From: Deltaproteobacteria bacterium RIFCSPHIGHO2_02_FULL_40_28
GTDB lineage: Bacteria; UBA10199; 2-12-FULL-40-28
Reading direction: 5' to 3'
NCBI GenBank assembly: GCA_001798135.1
Contig: MGRJ01000004.1
Coordinates: forward strand, 50,016-114,015
DNA: 64,000 bases
Position 1 is the first letter of the stretch. The number at the start of each line of letters is the position of its first letter. The position numbers were made by a program, and so were the translations under genes. Below the pieces are notes generated by a model, which did not search any database, was not told the DNA's origin, and was given only the letters and a program-made list of their open reading frames with translations. This document shows, piece by piece, positions 8,118 to 17,028 of the stretch.

Positions 8118-8728
8118 TGTTCTAATAGCCCTTTCAAAAGTTCATTAGGAATAAGCCCCTGGCTCATAAGTCGTTTTTTATCTTTATCGGTTCCTAATGT
8201 GAGCCAACGTTCATACACTTTAAGTAAATTTTGATCTGCTTTTAAATGGGTTTCGTCAGCTATCCCCGAAATCACTTCAACCAAAGGAATAAATTTTTCA
8301 GCTAATTCATGAAAAAGAGGTTTAATCCCCTTAGAAAAAGGGGTTGTCATTAAATGGGAAAGTGAAGCATAGGCATAGTTTCCCATTTTGATATAATAAT
8401 CAAGGTTGATCATTTTTTTAAAAAGACTGTCTGAAAAAAACCCGGATATGTAGAGTGAAACATCTCCCATCTTTTTTAAGATGGGTACTTGTTGGGAAGG
8501 AAGGATGTGGGCATTTAAAAGCATTTCAACCAAGGCAATATCTTTTACCTCTCCATTTTCACTGCGATCATAAAGTTTATCTGTGGTGGAAAAATGAATG
8601 AGAAGATTAACAAGGTAGAATTCAACATCCTGACTCAAATTGAGATGTAAATGTCTTAAGCTCCCATGCACGCGGTCACGAAAAAATTCGCCTAAGGACT
8701 GTTCATTTAAACTAGTAGAGTCAACCAT
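8114..8728 (-). CDS. Conserved-looking hypothetical protein (204 residues)
   Basis: I do not recognise this protein. It is a soluble, predicted all-helical protein with no signal peptide. The first 120 residues contain a periodic run of hydrophobic residues (VEFYLVNLLIHFS, ALVEMLLNAHILP). It is the first gene of a two-gene unit with the 217-residue gene (ATGA overlap). The 88-base gap to the next gene downstream on the map (8729-8816) holds no visible gene. Function unknown. Confidence 0.78.
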   Translation of the reverse strand: MVDSTSLNEQSLGEFFRDRVHGSLRHLHLNLSQDVEFYLVNLLIHFSTTDKLYDRSENGEVKDIALVEMLLNAHILPSQQVPILKKMGDVSLYISGFFSDSLFKKMINLDYYIKMGNYAYASLSHLMTTPFSKGIKPLFHELAEKFIPLVEVISGIADETHLKADQNLLKVYERWLTLGTDKDKKRLMSQGLIPNELLKGLLEQ

Positions 8729-8816
8729 CTGAACTCCCTATAGTTTTAATTGTAGCATTTATTGAAAAGGGGGCCCAAGCAAAAAGACACATCAAAATGA
8801 CGCAGGAAGACAAAGG

Positions 8817-9812
8817 TTATTTTTGAAATAATTTACGATACGAACTCAAAAAAACACTTAATCCAACAAGTCCTTTCCAGGTTAAGTTGGCAAAAACCCA
8901 AGCAAGGCTTCCTACGAGGATAATTTCTGAGGCTTGAAGGGCGCCAGTTTCAAGCCAGGGGCTTGTAAGATGGTTTTTATAAAACTCCACACAGAGAAGC
9001 TGTACAGTACCAAGACCAGCTGGTGTTATAGGCAGGGTGCCAGCCATTAAAATAATGGGAGTGGTGGCAATCAAGATTCCCAAGGGAATGCGGGCCCCAA
9101 AGACCAAGAGTGGAAATGAAAAAGAAAGGACTACGAAAAAAATGCAAGGAATACGGAGTAAAAAAATTTTGATGTAATCACTTGGTTTGGCTTGCCTAAA
9201 GGCAAAGAAGATTGGATTTTCTACAATCCATCGGATGATTTTTTTTTGAGTCCATTTTGCCATGATTGGTTTTTTTACAAGCTGCCAAGCTCCCGCCCAA
9301 AGAAAAAAAGAACCTAAGAGAGCTCCTCCCATTCCAAGGACAGCACTTTGGATGGGATAATGGCCTAGTGTGGGGTTAAAAATCAGGACCGAAATAAAGG
9401 CTAAAAAAGTTAAAGCAATCAGATCAGCGGCACTTAAAAAAGCAACGCTGCCTAAGGTTTTAAAAAAAGGGGCTCCATGGGTTTTTTTCAAGAAACCAGC
9501 CATAGAAGCTTGTGCTAGATTGTAGTTAAGAGGCATTAAAAAATAAGTGCCCGCTCGTAAAAGGAGAGATTCTTTATAAGAAATGGGATGTGCAAAGCGG
9601 CTGATAACCCAAGCAAGGCCTAAGGAATCCAAGAAAAATAAAATCAAAAAATAAGTGATCGAAAGGAAGAAAAAAAGTAACCAATTGGCTTTTTGAAAAC
9701 TAATCCATATGGTAGCTGGAGGAACTTGTTTAAAGAGTAAGTACAAGATCAGCACTGCAATGATCCAAGGGGAAATTTTAGAAGCCCATTTTTTCATGTT
9801 GATGCTGCTCAT
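8817..9812 (-). CDS. Flippase-like integral membrane protein (lysylphosphatidylglycerol synthase TM-region family)
   Basis: About eight hydrophobic segments and the family signature near the C-terminus (PITPAGLGTVQLLCVEF, the usual P-x-G-x-G with a following helix) place it in the LPG synthase TM / UPF0104 flippase-like family. Many members are linked to lipid or lipid-linked sugar handling; the substrate here is unknown. The open frame continues back to 9977 inside valS, but those 55 residues are not credible. I place the start at the ATG at 9812; an ATG at 9797 (MKKWAS) is equally possible. It is divergent from valS with only 23-38 bases between the starts. Confidence 0.82.
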   Translation of the reverse strand: MSSINMKKWASKISPWIIAVLILYLLFKQVPPATIWISFQKANWLLFFFLSITYFLILFFLDSLGLAWVISRFAHPISYKESLLLRAGTYFLMPLNYNLAQASMAGFLKKTHGAPFFKTLGSVAFLSAADLIALTFLAFISVLIFNPTLGHYPIQSAVLGMGGALLGSFFLWAGAWQLVKKPIMAKWTQKKIIRWIVENPIFFAFRQAKPSDYIKIFLLRIPCIFFVVLSFSFPLLVFGARIPLGILIATTPIILMAGTLPITPAGLGTVQLLCVEFYKNHLTSPWLETGALQASEIILVGSLAWVFANLTWKGLVGLSVFLSSYRKLFQK

Positions 9813-9835
9813 ATCCTGGGATAGAAAAAAAGTAC

Positions 9836-12472
9836 ATGCAGAAAAAAGAACTTTCAACCATTTATGAACCCCATGCAGTTGAAGACCGCTGGATTGATTT
9901 TTGGTTAAAAAATAAAATTTTTTCAAAAGATCAAAATCGAAAAGGTGCAAAGCCTTTTGCTGTGGTGATTCCTCCACCTAACGTCACTGGTTGCCTGCAC
10001 ATGGGGCATGCCTTAAATTCTACTCTTCAAGATTGTTTGGTGCGTTACCATCGCATGTGTGGAGATGATGTTTTGTGGGTTGTAGGAACCGATCATGCAG
10101 GGATTGCCACGCAAAACGTGGTGGAACGTCAGTTAGTGGCTGAAGGTAAAAACCGTTTTGAATTAGGGCGCGAAAAATTTGTAGAGCGTGTGTGGAAGTG
10201 GAAGGGTGAATCGGGGGGAACTATCATTAGCCAGTTAAAACGCCTGGGGGCAAGCTGTGATTATGACAACGAGCGTTTTACCATGGACGAGGGACTATCT
10301 GCAGCGGTACGCAAAGTTTTTGTACAACTTTACAATGAAAAATTAATTTATCGAGGAGAGCGCCTTATTAACTGGTGCCCGCGTTGTCATACAGCACTTT
10401 CCGATTTGGAAGTTGAGCACGAAACCAAAAAAGCTTCGCTATGGTTAATTAAATATCCCCTGGGGGTTGAATTTCTCGTTGTTGCCACCACCAGGCCCGA
10501 AACTCTTTTTGGTGATGAGGCTGTGGCAGTTCATCCGGATGATGAACGTTATAAAAATTGGATAGGAAAAAAGGTGGAGCTTCCTCTTACTGGCCGGAGT
10601 ATTCCTGTGATTGCCGATGATTATGTTGAGCGCGAATTTGGAAGTGGAGTTGTTAAAATTACCCCAGCCCATGATTTTAATGACTACATTGTGGGGCAAA
10701 GGCACAAACTCAAACTCAATAATATTTTTGATGAGTCGGCTATTTTAAATAAAAGTGTCCCCCAGGATTTTCAAGGATTAGAACGTTTTAAGGCTCGTAA
10801 AAAAGTTTTAGAAAAATTAACAGAAGCTGGTCTTTTAGTTGAAGAAAAAGAACATCAAAGTGCTGTGGGGCATTGTTATCGCTGTAGAACCATTGTGGAG
10901 CCTTATTTATCCAAACAGTGGTTTGTAAACACCAAACCACTTGCGGATAAAGCAATTGCTGCTGTTAAAAAAGGTGAAACAAAATTTATTCCAGAGCATT
11001 GGGAAAAAACTTATTTTAACTGGATGGAAAATATCCAGGATTGGTGTATATCACGCCAAATCTGGTGGGGGCATGTGATACCAGCGTGGTATTGTGAGAA
11101 ATGTCCTCCCATTATTTCTGAAACTCCGCCAAAAAAATGTCCCAATTGTGGTGGAACCAATCTTACCCAAGATACCGATGTTTTAGATACCTGGTTTTCT
11201 TCTGCTCTCTGGCCCTTTTCTACCTTGGGTTGGCCAGATAAAACTGAAGAACTCAAAAAATATTATCCCACCTCTGTTTTAGTTACAGCCTTCGATATTA
11301 TTTTCTTTTGGGTAGCCAGAATGATGATGATGGGAATTCATTTCATGAAAGAAGTTCCCTTTAAGGATGTGCACATCCATGCACTGGTGCGTGATCCCTT
11401 GGGACAAAAAATGAGTAAATCGAAGGGAAACGTGGTGGATCCGTTAGTGATGATGCACAAGTATGGAACCGATGCTTTTCGTTTTACCTTGGCAGCCTTT
11501 GCAGCTCAAGGGCGGGATATTAAGCTGGATGAAGCGCGTATTGAGGGGTATCGCAATTTTTGCAACAAAATTTGGAATGCTTCTCGTTTTGCCATGATGA
11601 CAGCCAATCAATTTCGAGAAAACAAGCCCATTCAAAAACCAAATCCCTCCCATCGTGTAAACCAGTGGATTTTAACTCGTCTTTCTCAATCTATTAGCCA
11701 AGTAAAAGAGGGGATTGAAAATTATCAATTTAATCATGCAGCAAGTGAGCTCTACACTTTTTTTTGGAACTCTTTTTGTGATTGGTATTTAGAACTTACC
11801 AAGGATATCTACAAACAAGGAAGCGAGGGTGATAAAATTGAGACAGCCCAAACTACTTTTTTTGTTTTGGATTGTGCCATGCGCCTGATGCACCCTTTTA
11901 TTCCCTTTATTACCGAGGAAATTTGGCAAATGTTGGAGGATAGAAGTGAGCACTCTATTTCCCAAGCTTCTTTTCCTCAGAGTTTTTCAATTGAAACTTA
12001 TCAAAAATCAAATCAGGAAATTGAACTTTTAACGGGGGTTATTTCAGCTATTAGGGCCATCAGGCAAGAAACGGGTGTTTCTTTGTCTGCTGAAGTGGAT
12101 ATCAAAATTCAAGCTCCAAAAAAAGATCATCATCTCTACGAAGACATTCGCCCCATGATGAAAAGCTTGGGAAAAGTAAAAGATTTTACTTTTGTTTCAA
12201 GCGATCCTCCCGAGCCTTCTGCTGTAGCACAAGCAGGGGATCATATTGTTTTTGTTCCCTTTCAGGGATTGATTGATGCAACAAAAGAAAAACAAAGATT
12301 GGATAAAAAATTTTCTAAAATTCAAAAAGAAAAAGAAGGAATTAAAAAACAACTGGAGAGTTCTGATTTTCAAAAAAATGCTCCTGAAGAACTGGTGGTT
12401 GAAAAACATGGGCAATTAGCACGTGTGGTGGGTGAGGAAGAATTAATTACCAGGGCCTTGAAGATGTTATGA
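9836..12472 (+). CDS. valS: Valyl-tRNA synthetase
   Basis: Class I synthetase that charges tRNA-Val. The 878-residue protein has the HIGH-type motif HMGH at 55-58, the KMSKS loop at 525-529, and the editing domain between them (ATTRPETLFGDEAVAVHP). It has zinc-ligand Cys pairs (WCPRC; CPPII...CPNCGG), an anticodon-binding helical domain, and a C-terminal coiled-coil arm rich in Lys/Glu. These features are typical of bacterial ValRS of about 880 residues. Its stop overlaps the nadC start (ATGA). Confidence 0.97.
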   Translation: MQKKELSTIYEPHAVEDRWIDFWLKNKIFSKDQNRKGAKPFAVVIPPPNVTGCLHMGHALNSTLQDCLVRYHRMCGDDVLWVVGTDHAGIATQNVVERQLVAEGKNRFELGREKFVERVWKWKGESGGTIISQLKRLGASCDYDNERFTMDEGLSAAVRKVFVQLYNEKLIYRGERLINWCPRCHTALSDLEVEHETKKASLWLIKYPLGVEFLVVATTRPETLFGDEAVAVHPDDERYKNWIGKKVELPLTGRSIPVIADDYVEREFGSGVVKITPAHDFNDYIVGQRHKLKLNNIFDESAILNKSVPQDFQGLERFKARKKVLEKLTEAGLLVEEKEHQSAVGHCYRCRTIVEPYLSKQWFVNTKPLADKAIAAVKKGETKFIPEHWEKTYFNWMENIQDWCISRQIWWGHVIPAWYCEKCPPIISETPPKKCPNCGGTNLTQDTDVLDTWFSSALWPFSTLGWPDKTEELKKYYPTSVLVTAFDIIFFWVARMMMMGIHFMKEVPFKDVHIHALVRDPLGQKMSKSKGNVVDPLVMMHKYGTDAFRFTLAAFAAQGRDIKLDEARIEGYRNFCNKIWNASRFAMMTANQFRENKPIQKPNPSHRVNQWILTRLSQSISQVKEGIENYQFNHAASELYTFFWNSFCDWYLELTKDIYKQGSEGDKIETAQTTFFVLDCAMRLMHPFIPFITEEIWQMLEDRSEHSISQASFPQSFSIETYQKSNQEIELLTGVISAIRAIRQETGVSLSAEVDIKIQAPKKDHHLYEDIRPMMKSLGKVKDFTFVSSDPPEPSAVAQAGDHIVFVPFQGLIDATKEKQRLDKKFSKIQKEKEGIKKQLESSDFQKNAPEELVVEKHGQLARVVGEEELITRALKML

Positions 12473-13368
12473 CAACGCTTAATCAAATTATTTCGGAAGC
12501 CCTCAAAGAAGATATTCCCCAAGGCGATATTACAAGTTTGGCCATCTTTGGTTGCAAAGCTGCAAAAGCCCATGGAGTTTTTATAGCCAAACAAAATTTT
12601 ATTCTTTCGGGTGTAGATGTGGCTGAAATGGTTTTTAAAACAATCTCACCACACATTCGTTTTCATGCTTTCAAAAAAAATGGATCAAGGGTTTTTAAGG
12701 GGCAAAAAATAGCCACTGTGAGTGGCCCTGTGGATTTATTGTTAAAAGGCGAACGAGTTGCTCTTAATTTTTTACAACAACTCTCGGGAGTAGCAACCCT
12801 TACACGGCAATTTGTAGATGCCATTAAACCTTACAAGGCGCATATCATGGATACACGTAAAACCATCCCGGGCTTGCGTTTACTTCAAAAGAAGGCAGTA
12901 AGACATGGGGGAGGGGTTAATCATCGCATGAGTTTATCGGATATGTACCTCATTAAAGATAATCACATTGCTGCTGCGGGAAGCTTAAAATTGGCTATTC
13001 AAAAAGTAAAACAACATGGGAAACACACCCTCTCCCCAGCCCTCCCCCCTCAAGGGGGAGGGGTGAAGCGACGTTTAATTGAAGTAGAAGCCGATACTTT
13101 GGCCCAAGTGCGTGAGGCCCTCGTTGAGGGTGTTGATATGATTTTGCTTGATAACATGACGCCTGCTCAAATTAAAAAGGTGGTTCAAATCATTGCAGGC
13201 ATGGCACTACCAGTAGGGGCACGGCGCGCCGTGCCCCTACTTGAGGTTTCTGGTGGAGTGAATTTAAAAAATGTGCGAAAGTTTGCATCAACGGGAGTGG
13301 CCCGTATTTCCATTGGAGCCCTTACCCATTCTGCTTCTGCAGTAGATATCAGTTTGGATATTGAGTAA
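12469..13368 (+). CDS. nadC: Nicotinate-nucleotide pyrophosphorylase (quinolinate phosphoribosyltransferase)
   Basis: NadC converts quinolinate plus PRPP to nicotinate mononucleotide in de novo NAD synthesis. The conserved segments are DTRKTIPGLR (about 128-137), HRMSLSD, IKDNHI (K163), IEVEA (E205/E207), LLDNM (D228) and VSGGVNL. At 299 residues it is longer than usual (about 275-285). The excess lies in two segments (about 187-201 and 247-257) that are translated palindromic repeats, one just before the IEVEA strand and one just before the SGG loop. Both keep the frame, and every catalytic motif is intact. Translationally coupled to valS. Confidence 0.95.
   Translation: MTTLNQIISEALKEDIPQGDITSLAIFGCKAAKAHGVFIAKQNFILSGVDVAEMVFKTISPHIRFHAFKKNGSRVFKGQKIATVSGPVDLLLKGERVALNFLQQLSGVATLTRQFVDAIKPYKAHIMDTRKTIPGLRLLQKKAVRHGGGVNHRMSLSDMYLIKDNHIAAAGSLKLAIQKVKQHGKHTLSPALPPQGGGVKRRLIEVEADTLAQVREALVEGVDMILLDNMTPAQIKKVVQIIAGMALPVGARRAVPLLEVSGGVNLKNVRKFASTGVARISIGALTHSASAVDISLDIE
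13026..13067 (+). repeat. G/C-tract palindromic repeat inserted in frame in nadC (first)
   Basis: A palindrome with 9-bp arms CCCTCCCCC (13040-13048) and GGGGGAGGG (13054-13062), flanked by CACCCTCTCCCC on the left and GGTGAAG on the right. It encodes about residues 187-201 of NadC (Leu-Ser-Pro-Ala-Leu-Pro-Pro-Gln-Gly-Gly-Gly region). The composition resembles the large element at 19821-19922. Confidence 0.85.
13213..13240 (+). repeat. 28-bp perfect palindrome inserted in frame in nadC (second)
   Basis: Starts GTAGGGGCACGGCG and continues with its exact reverse complement. The outer GTAGGGGC/GCCCCTAC arms are the same as those of the element at 52033-52095. It encodes about residues 249-258 of NadC (Val-Gly-Ala-Arg-Arg-Ala-Val-Pro-Leu). 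Confidence 0.92.
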
Positions 13369-13408
13369 ATTCATAGATGGCTATTTTTAAGTCAACTATA
13401 AAACAGAC

Positions 13409-13442
13409 TTGACTATTTTATACTTGGCTATATAATAGCCAT
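13409..13442 (+). promoter_or_regulatory. Leaderless promoter with palindrome over the -10 box
   Basis: -35 TTGACT at 13409-13414, a 16-base spacer, and -10 TATAAT at 13431-13436. Six bases then separate it from the ATG at 13443, so transcription should begin at or next to the start codon. A perfect inverted repeat TGGCTAT-ATA-ATAGCCA (13425-13441) covers the -10 box and is a likely operator. There is no Shine-Dalgarno. Confidence 0.75.
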
Positions 13443-14567
13443 ATGCGGTATTTAGAAACTTATCTCATTTCCGATCTTCAAAAAAAGATGGTTTTTCTTG
13501 GAGGTCCCCGTCAAGTTGGGAAAACAACCTTGGCGCAAACCCTTTTAAAAAAGGGTAATGGTGGGGCTTATTTTAATTGGGATGATGATGAAGACCGACG
13601 AAAAATTTTAGGACGCCGATGGTCTGAAGATAAAAAATTGTTGGTTTTTGATGAAATTCACAAATTTCCCAGATGGAAAAATTGGCTCAAAGGTCTTTAT
13701 GATACTCAAAAAGAAAATCATAAAATTTTGGTCACAGGCAGTGCTCGTTTAGATGTGTATCGGCGTGGTGGTGATTCTTTGATGGGGCGGTATCATTATT
13801 GGCGCCTGCATCCTTTTACACTTTCCGAAATTCCAAATTCCATAAAGCCAATAGAAGCCTTAAAACGTTTGATGACAGTGGGAGGATTTCCAGAGCCTTT
13901 TTTGTTGGGCCACGAAACCCAAGCCAGAAGATGGCGCAAGGAAAGGTACGATCGCATTCTTCGCGATGATGTAAGGGATTTAGAACCCATTCGAAATATT
14001 CAAACCATGTCGCTTTTTTTAGATCTTTTGCGATCTCGGGTTGGTGGAATGGTGGTGTTGGCTAATTTAGCTAACGAGTTACAAGTAAGTCCTCAAACTC
14101 TCAAACATTGGCTTGAAGTTTTAGAGCGTATGTATATTATTTTTGTTGTTAAACCTTATACAAAAAATATTTCGCGAGCTGTTTTAAAACCCCCCAAGGT
14201 TTATTTTTTTGACAATGCCGATGTTATGGGTGATGAATCTAAACGATTTGAAAATTTGGTAGCAAATCACCTGCTTAAAAAACTTCATTACTTGGAGGAT
14301 AGTAGGGGGTATCGATACGAATTAAATTACTTACGTGATAAAGAAGGAAGAGAGGTTGATTTTGTAATTGTCAAAGAAGGAAAAATTGAGGAATTGATTG
14401 AAGTGAAACTTCAGGATGACAAAATTTCTAATTCATTGAAATATTATGTCGAACGTTTAAAACCAAAAATAGCGACCCAAATTGTTTATGGTATTAAAGA
14501 TAATTATTCTCAAGGGGGCATTAAAGTTGTAGGGCCGCTTGACGCACCCCAATTGGTGCAATTGTAG
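13443..14567 (+). CDS. AAA+ ATPase with C-terminal DUF4143 / PD-(D/E)XK-like domain (paralogue A)
   Basis: The N-terminal AAA+ domain has Walker A GPRQVGKTT (21-29), Walker B LLVFDEIHK (D70-E71) and a sensor-type TGSARLDVYRRGGDSLMGRY. A winged-helix-like middle follows (VGGMVVLANLANELQVSPQTLKHWLEVLE). The C-terminal domain contains EVDF (D306) and IEVK (E320, K322), spaced as in PD-(D/E)XK nucleases. Such ATPases are common and often multicopy in bacteria; their biological role is not established. Two closely related genes follow within 5 kb, with hisS lying between A and B. The start is fixed by the promoter, whose -10 box ends 6 bases upstream. Confidence 0.9.
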   Translation: MRYLETYLISDLQKKMVFLGGPRQVGKTTLAQTLLKKGNGGAYFNWDDDEDRRKILGRRWSEDKKLLVFDEIHKFPRWKNWLKGLYDTQKENHKILVTGSARLDVYRRGGDSLMGRYHYWRLHPFTLSEIPNSIKPIEALKRLMTVGGFPEPFLLGHETQARRWRKERYDRILRDDVRDLEPIRNIQTMSLFLDLLRSRVGGMVVLANLANELQVSPQTLKHWLEVLERMYIIFVVKPYTKNISRAVLKPPKVYFFDNADVMGDESKRFENLVANHLLKKLHYLEDSRGYRYELNYLRDKEGREVDFVIVKEGKIEELIEVKLQDDKISNSLKYYVERLKPKIATQIVYGIKDNYSQGGIKVVGPLDAPQLVQL

Positions 14568-14576
14568 AAAGTAATT

Positions 14577-15824
14577 ATGAAATCCATTCCAGGAATGCAG
14601 GATATTTTGCCAGGTGAAGTAGAAGCGTGGCAAAAAATTGAGGCCTTTGCCCGCGATTTTTTTGCACGCTACCATTATCAGGAAATTCGCACTCCTCTTT
14701 TAGAAACAACCGATCTTTTTGTTCGGGGCATTGGTTCCGAGACGGGTGTTGTACAAAAAGAAATGTACACCTTTGATGATAAGGGGGGAGATTCAGTGAC
14801 CCTTCGCCCTGAGGGTACTGCTTCAGTTATTCGTGCCTATATCGAGCATCATTTAGCACATGCTGATCCTGTCACCAAATTATTTTACCTAGGTGCCATG
14901 TTTCGCTACGAGCGTCCCCAAAAGGGACGACTGCGTCAGTTTCATCAATTAGGATGTGAACTCATTGGTTCGCCAAGTCCCCATGCCGATGCCGAGGTGA
15001 TTCAATTATTAGATGGTTTTGTGCGAGGCTTGGGTTTAAGTGATTTTAAACTCGAAATTAATTCTTTGGGTTGTTTAAAAGCAGAATGCAGACCTACCTA
15101 TCTTAAAAAAGTAAAAACTTATTTTGAAGGTATTGCTTCTAAGCTGTGTGCTGATTGCCAAAGAAAGGTTACCACCAATCCTTTGCGTATTTTAGATTGT
15201 AAGGTGGAAGCCTGTAAAAAATTAGCTAACAGTGCTCCTTTAATTCTTGAACATCAATGTCGTGAATGTGCCCAGCATTTTGAAAAAGTAGAAAATAATT
15301 TAAAACATTATCGCATTCAATATTTTGTTAACCAGCGTATTGTTCGTGGCCTGGATTATTATGATAGAACTGCTTTTGAGCTTACTTCCGATAAATTAGG
15401 TTCACAAAATGCCTTTGCTGGCGGGGGGCGTTACAGTGGTTTGGTTAAATCCTTGGGTGGAGCGGATGTAACGGGTGTGGGATTTGCCATTGGGTTAGAG
15501 CGTTTGGTGATGCTTTTAGAAGGCACGTTTGTTCCTGCAAAAAGTATTACAATTTATTTGGCTGCACTGGGGGAAAATGCTTACGCCAAAATCTTAGAGC
15601 TGGCCCAAAATTTAAGAGCAGAAGGTTTTAATTGTGAAATGGATTACGAAGAAAAATCTTTGAAGTCTCAATTACGCAGAGCCGATAAATTAAAATGTTC
15701 GCATGTGATTATTTTAGGTGATGACGAAATTCAAAAAGGCGAGGCCCAAGTTAAAGATTTTAAAACTCAAGCTCAGTCTCACATTCCCTTTCCACAACTT
15801 ATTTCTCACTTCAAGTCCCTTTAA
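14577..15824 (+). CDS. hisS: Histidyl-tRNA synthetase
   Basis: Class II synthetase that charges tRNA-His. The 415-residue protein begins KSIPGMQDILPGE. It has motif 2 (FRYERPQKGRLRQFHQLG), the histidine-binding ERIVRGLDYY-type segment (here QRIVRGLDYYDRTAFEL), motif 3 (GVGFAIGLERL) and a C-terminal anticodon-binding domain. Length is normal. It lies 9 bases after the first DUF4143 ATPase gene and before the second, so it is probably cotranscribed with the former. That is an odd partner for an essential housekeeping gene and suggests the ATPase genes were inserted around it. Confidence 0.97.
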   Translation: MKSIPGMQDILPGEVEAWQKIEAFARDFFARYHYQEIRTPLLETTDLFVRGIGSETGVVQKEMYTFDDKGGDSVTLRPEGTASVIRAYIEHHLAHADPVTKLFYLGAMFRYERPQKGRLRQFHQLGCELIGSPSPHADAEVIQLLDGFVRGLGLSDFKLEINSLGCLKAECRPTYLKKVKTYFEGIASKLCADCQRKVTTNPLRILDCKVEACKKLANSAPLILEHQCRECAQHFEKVENNLKHYRIQYFVNQRIVRGLDYYDRTAFELTSDKLGSQNAFAGGGRYSGLVKSLGGADVTGVGFAIGLERLVMLLEGTFVPAKSITIYLAALGENAYAKILELAQNLRAEGFNCEMDYEEKSLKSQLRRADKLKCSHVIILGDDEIQKGEAQVKDFKTQAQSHIPFPQLISHFKSL

Positions 15825-15838
15825 AATCGTTTGCACTC

Positions 15839-15889
15839 TATTGCAAAAAAGTCTTGACTATTTTGCAATATGCTGCATATAATAAACTT
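15839..15889 (+). promoter_or_regulatory. Leaderless promoter with 10-bp inverted repeat around the -35 box
   Basis: -35 TTGACT at 15854-15859, an 18-base spacer, -10 TATAAT at 15878-15883, and 6 bases to the ATG at 15890. A perfect inverted repeat TATTGCAAAA (15839-15848) / TTTTGCAATA (15861-15870) brackets the -35 box, so a bound repressor would block RNA polymerase. There is no Shine-Dalgarno. Confidence 0.78.
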
Positions 15890-17014
15890 ATGGAAAGAAT
15901 CCAAAAAACTTTTATTATCAATGATTTAGATAAAAAAATGGTCTTTGTAGCAGGTCCTAGGCAGGTAGGAAAAACCACGCTTGCCCAATCATTTTGTTCA
16001 AAATGGTCTCGCCTTCAATATCTTAATTTTGATGCTGAAAAAGATCGTCTTATGATCTTAAGACAAGAGTGGGATCGCAAGGTTGATTTGGTTATTTTAG
16101 ATGAAATCCACAAACTTAAAAAATGGAAAACAAAACTCAAAGGGATTTACGATACAGAAGGTATAAAGCCTCGCTTGCTGGTTACTGGAAGTGCCCGGTT
16201 AGATGTGTTGAGAAAAGGAGGTGATTCTTTGGCGGGGCGTTATTTTTTTCATCGTCTCTACCCTTTTTCTGTTAGGGAATTAAGAGGGCATGCAAGTCCA
16301 CAGGAGTTGTTAGATCAGCTGATGAAATTTGGTGGTTTCCCTGAACCGTTTTTTAGTCAGTCGGAAACAAGTGCTGCAAGGTGGCGTAAGCAGATTTTTG
16401 AACGAATCATTCGTGCTGATATCATGGATTTGGAGCCCATTAGAGATATTCGTTCCTTGATTTTACTTTTGGATCTTTTGCGTGAACGGGTGGGGAGTCC
16501 TGTTTCTTATAATTCGCTTGCTAGAGATTTAGAAGTTTCGCCACATACAGTAAAGCGGTGGATAGAAATTTTGGAGAATCTCTATATTGTGTTTCGAGTA
16601 ACCCCCTATCATCGCAATTTAGCTAGAACCTTATTGAAGGAACCCAAGATTTATTTTTATGATACCGGATCTGTTCATGCAGACCCTGGTAAAAGGTTAG
16701 AGAATGCAGTTGCCGTATGTTTACTAAAACATTTACATTTTTTGGAAGATACAAAAGGTAAAAATGTTGCGCTCCACTACTTAAGGGATAAGGAGAAGCG
16801 GGAGGTAGATTTTTTAACCATCATTGAAGGTAAATCAGTAAATTTGATTGAAGTTAAATTAAATGAAGAAAAAATTCATCAATCCTTAAACTATTATGTT
16901 CATCAATTAAAAGTTGAAGGTATTCAGCTTGTTCATGGAATCAAACAAACAAGGAGTGTTGGAAATATTTCTATTGTCAATGCAGCTCAATGGTTGGATG
17001 AATTGGAATTATGA
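15890..17014 (+). CDS. AAA+ ATPase with C-terminal DUF4143 / PD-(D/E)XK-like domain (paralogue B)
   Basis: Same architecture as the gene at 13443 and clearly its paralogue. It has GPRQVGKTTLAQ (Walker A near residue 20), LVILDEIHKLKKW (Walker B), VTGSARLDVLRKGGDSLAGRY, a winged-helix segment ending in VSPHTVKRWIEILE, and C-terminal REVDFLTI ... LIEVKL. Length is 374 residues from the ATG at 15890. An upstream TTG at 15854 is in frame, but it is the -35 hexamer of the promoter and cannot be the start. Role unknown. The coding sequence is no more divergent in base composition than its neighbours. Confidence 0.9.
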   Translation: MERIQKTFIINDLDKKMVFVAGPRQVGKTTLAQSFCSKWSRLQYLNFDAEKDRLMILRQEWDRKVDLVILDEIHKLKKWKTKLKGIYDTEGIKPRLLVTGSARLDVLRKGGDSLAGRYFFHRLYPFSVRELRGHASPQELLDQLMKFGGFPEPFFSQSETSAARWRKQIFERIIRADIMDLEPIRDIRSLILLLDLLRERVGSPVSYNSLARDLEVSPHTVKRWIEILENLYIVFRVTPYHRNLARTLLKEPKIYFYDTGSVHADPGKRLENAVAVCLLKHLHFLEDTKGKNVALHYLRDKEKREVDFLTIIEGKSVNLIEVKLNEEKIHQSLNYYVHQLKVEGIQLVHGIKQTRSVGNISIVNAAQWLDELEL

Positions 17015-17028
17015 AATCAAACATTTCT

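Noticed and set aside
9813-9977. 55-residue extension of the flippase-like protein
   Set aside because: Lies antisense inside the valS start and shows no family similarity.
10445-10705. Minus-strand ORF inside valS
   Set aside because: Shadow of the synthetase; no ribosome site or family signal.
15854-15889. TTG start for ATPase B
   Set aside because: TTG is part of the -35 TTGACT and the frame crosses the -10 box; homology with A and C supports the ATG at 15890.
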